Part shown: positions 38,204 through 39,014 of the stretch, in pieces | How the letters are laid out: each line of letters starts with the position of its first letter | Numbering within the stretch: position 1 is the first letter of the stretch | Assembly (NCBI GenBank): GCA_025765595.1 | Contig: JAIVFH010000251.1 | Location: 1-39,014 of the forward strand | Length of the DNA stretch: 39,014 nucleotides | Reading direction: 5' to 3' | From: Obelidium mucronatum | Lineage: Eukaryota; Chytridiomycota; Chytridiomycetes; Chytridiales; Chytriomycetaceae | Program-made: the position numbers and the translations under genes | The notes under the pieces: generated by a model | What the model was told of the DNA's origin: nothing | Seen by the model: only the letters and a program-made list of their open reading frames with translations | Databases searched by the model: none

Positions 38204-39014
38204 CGCAGCCATTTTTTCAGTCTCAAACTTTGCCAAGGATTCCAACCGCATCTGAAAGAAAAAATTCGATTAGAAACCAAAAAAAAAAAAAAAAACACAA
38301 AGCCGCGTAGACTAATCCAAAAAAAAGACATGCAAAAACCTTCAACAACTTGAGACACCCACTCGAAACAGACAAGATGGAAACCCATCGCGATCCCCAA
38401 TCTCCTCAGAACTTCCAATTCTCTCACCAACCCCACTGCCGCTACCACCACCACCACCACCACCCTCACCAACGCCATCGCCAGCTCCAAGTAGACTCCT
38501 ATCAAACAATCTCATTCCCACGCTCCAACAGCTTCTTTCCTCAACCACACCCCAACCGGAAAAAATGATACCCAATCTCTCGCTTCAAAAACCCGTCCAA
38601 CAACTCCTTCATGACATGCTCAACACTTTTCAACACAATCAGGTAGACGCGTTCGTTGTACATGTGGCTGTTTGACGTTCCCCTTCCGGGGTCCCGATTT
38701 GTCGTTCAAACCCGGGTTCGTTGAAATATGGTTCCGTGTGAGGACAGTGATTGCAGGGATATAAATAGTTGGAGGAGGTTTTGATTTCGTTGGGTTCCAG
38801 GATTCGGAGGGGTGTGACGTTGTCCATGTGCCCCAAGTAGAGAGAGACAGACTTTTCCATCTTACAAAAAAAGAGGCAATAGCGAGGGTCAGAATAATGC
38901 AATGCAAAACATTTTCTTTGTAATACCTTCATAAGTTGGGGTTAATTCTGCCCATCCCGTAAGTCCAAGAATGGAAATGAACCAGAGGCGGAGTTTTTGG
39001 GTAATCGACTGGAA
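38204..39014 (-). CDS. UBE2O-like ubiquitin-conjugating enzyme, C-terminal part (gene continues beyond window)
   Basis: From the window edge the minus strand reads DYPKTPPLVHFHSWTYGMGR with INPN, then after a short intron DGKVCLSLLGTWTTSHPSES with WNPTKS, NLLQLFISLQSL, TEPYFNEPGFERQIGTPEGE and HMYNERVYLIVLKSVEHVM. These are the UBC-fold blocks of the large UBE2O class, with VCLSLLGTW containing the catalytic Cys. Frame corrections are needed near 38931, 38780 and 38735 (+1) and 38665 (-1 type). A glycine-rich stretch (38440-38460) and a last small exon (MRLESLAKFETEKMAA, stop at 38204) follow an intron ending TTTCTTTCAG. UBE2O proteins act as combined E2/E3 in protein quality control. Confidence 0.75.

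Noticed and set aside
38350..38568. His-rich plus-strand ORF (CACCACCAC run)
   Set aside because: It is antisense to the glycine-rich part of the UBE2O-like gene and lacks any other support.

Overview
The window looks like nuclear DNA of a zoosporic (chytrid-type) fungus. Genes are compact, with many short GT-AG introns (about 50-90 bp), often with a CTAAC-like branch site. There is a fungal-type mitochondrial ATP synthase subunit k, and cell-wall/secreted proteins with Thr-rich linkers and hydrophobic tails. A dynein-2 intermediate chain (WDR34/DYNC2I2) implies a motile flagellum. Species is not resolved from sequence alone.

Layout. 1-2586: the last segment of a probable transporter gene, split by a 3'-truncated Ty3/gypsy-like retroelement (minus strand) flanked by 27-bp direct repeats. 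2530-4130: dispersed and inverted repeats, a 30-base G tract and a tRNA-like B box, leading into the 3' exons of a GPCR-like gene (4132-4660). 4747-12198: two related multi-pass membrane proteins on the minus strand (the second frame-broken) enclose plus-strand genes for an APP1-type phosphatidate phosphatase, a cysteine-containing surface protein, ATP synthase subunit k and an uncharacterised four-exon protein. 12449-18780: an MDR-family oxidoreductase gene cut in two by a nearly pristine Ty1/copia element (13533-18665, minus strand) with 234-bp LTRs differing at one visible position and a 5-bp target duplication. 18879-26490: an LPMO-like secreted enzyme, a DUF642-like surface protein, a diacylglycerol/sphingosine kinase-like protein, a DUF2235 hydrolase and a membrane-anchored alpha/beta hydrolase with a GC-rich 5' half. 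26630-28830: gene debris, including a decayed copy of the 3' end of the next gene. 29378-39014: SPATA20/YyaL (DUF255), a PLAT-domain protein, a tyrosine phosphatase, WDR34, a RapGAP protein and a UBE2O-like E2 that runs off the window.

Two themes cut across the window. First, retroelements have inserted into protein genes: the copia element into the oxidoreductase and the gypsy fragment into the transporter. The copia element is unusual: where a CCHC zinc knuckle is expected, its Gag has an RRM-like segment; its LTR ends are CG...CG rather than TG...CA; its RT box reads HSDD; and its probable primer-binding site resembles an anticodon-arm fragment of tRNA-Arg(CCU). Second, many otherwise well-preserved genes need single-base frame corrections. 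About four in five behave as one extra base, often in or beside a short homopolymer. I read this mainly as residual insertion error in the assembly, but the one-directional bias is worth testing against reads or RNA.
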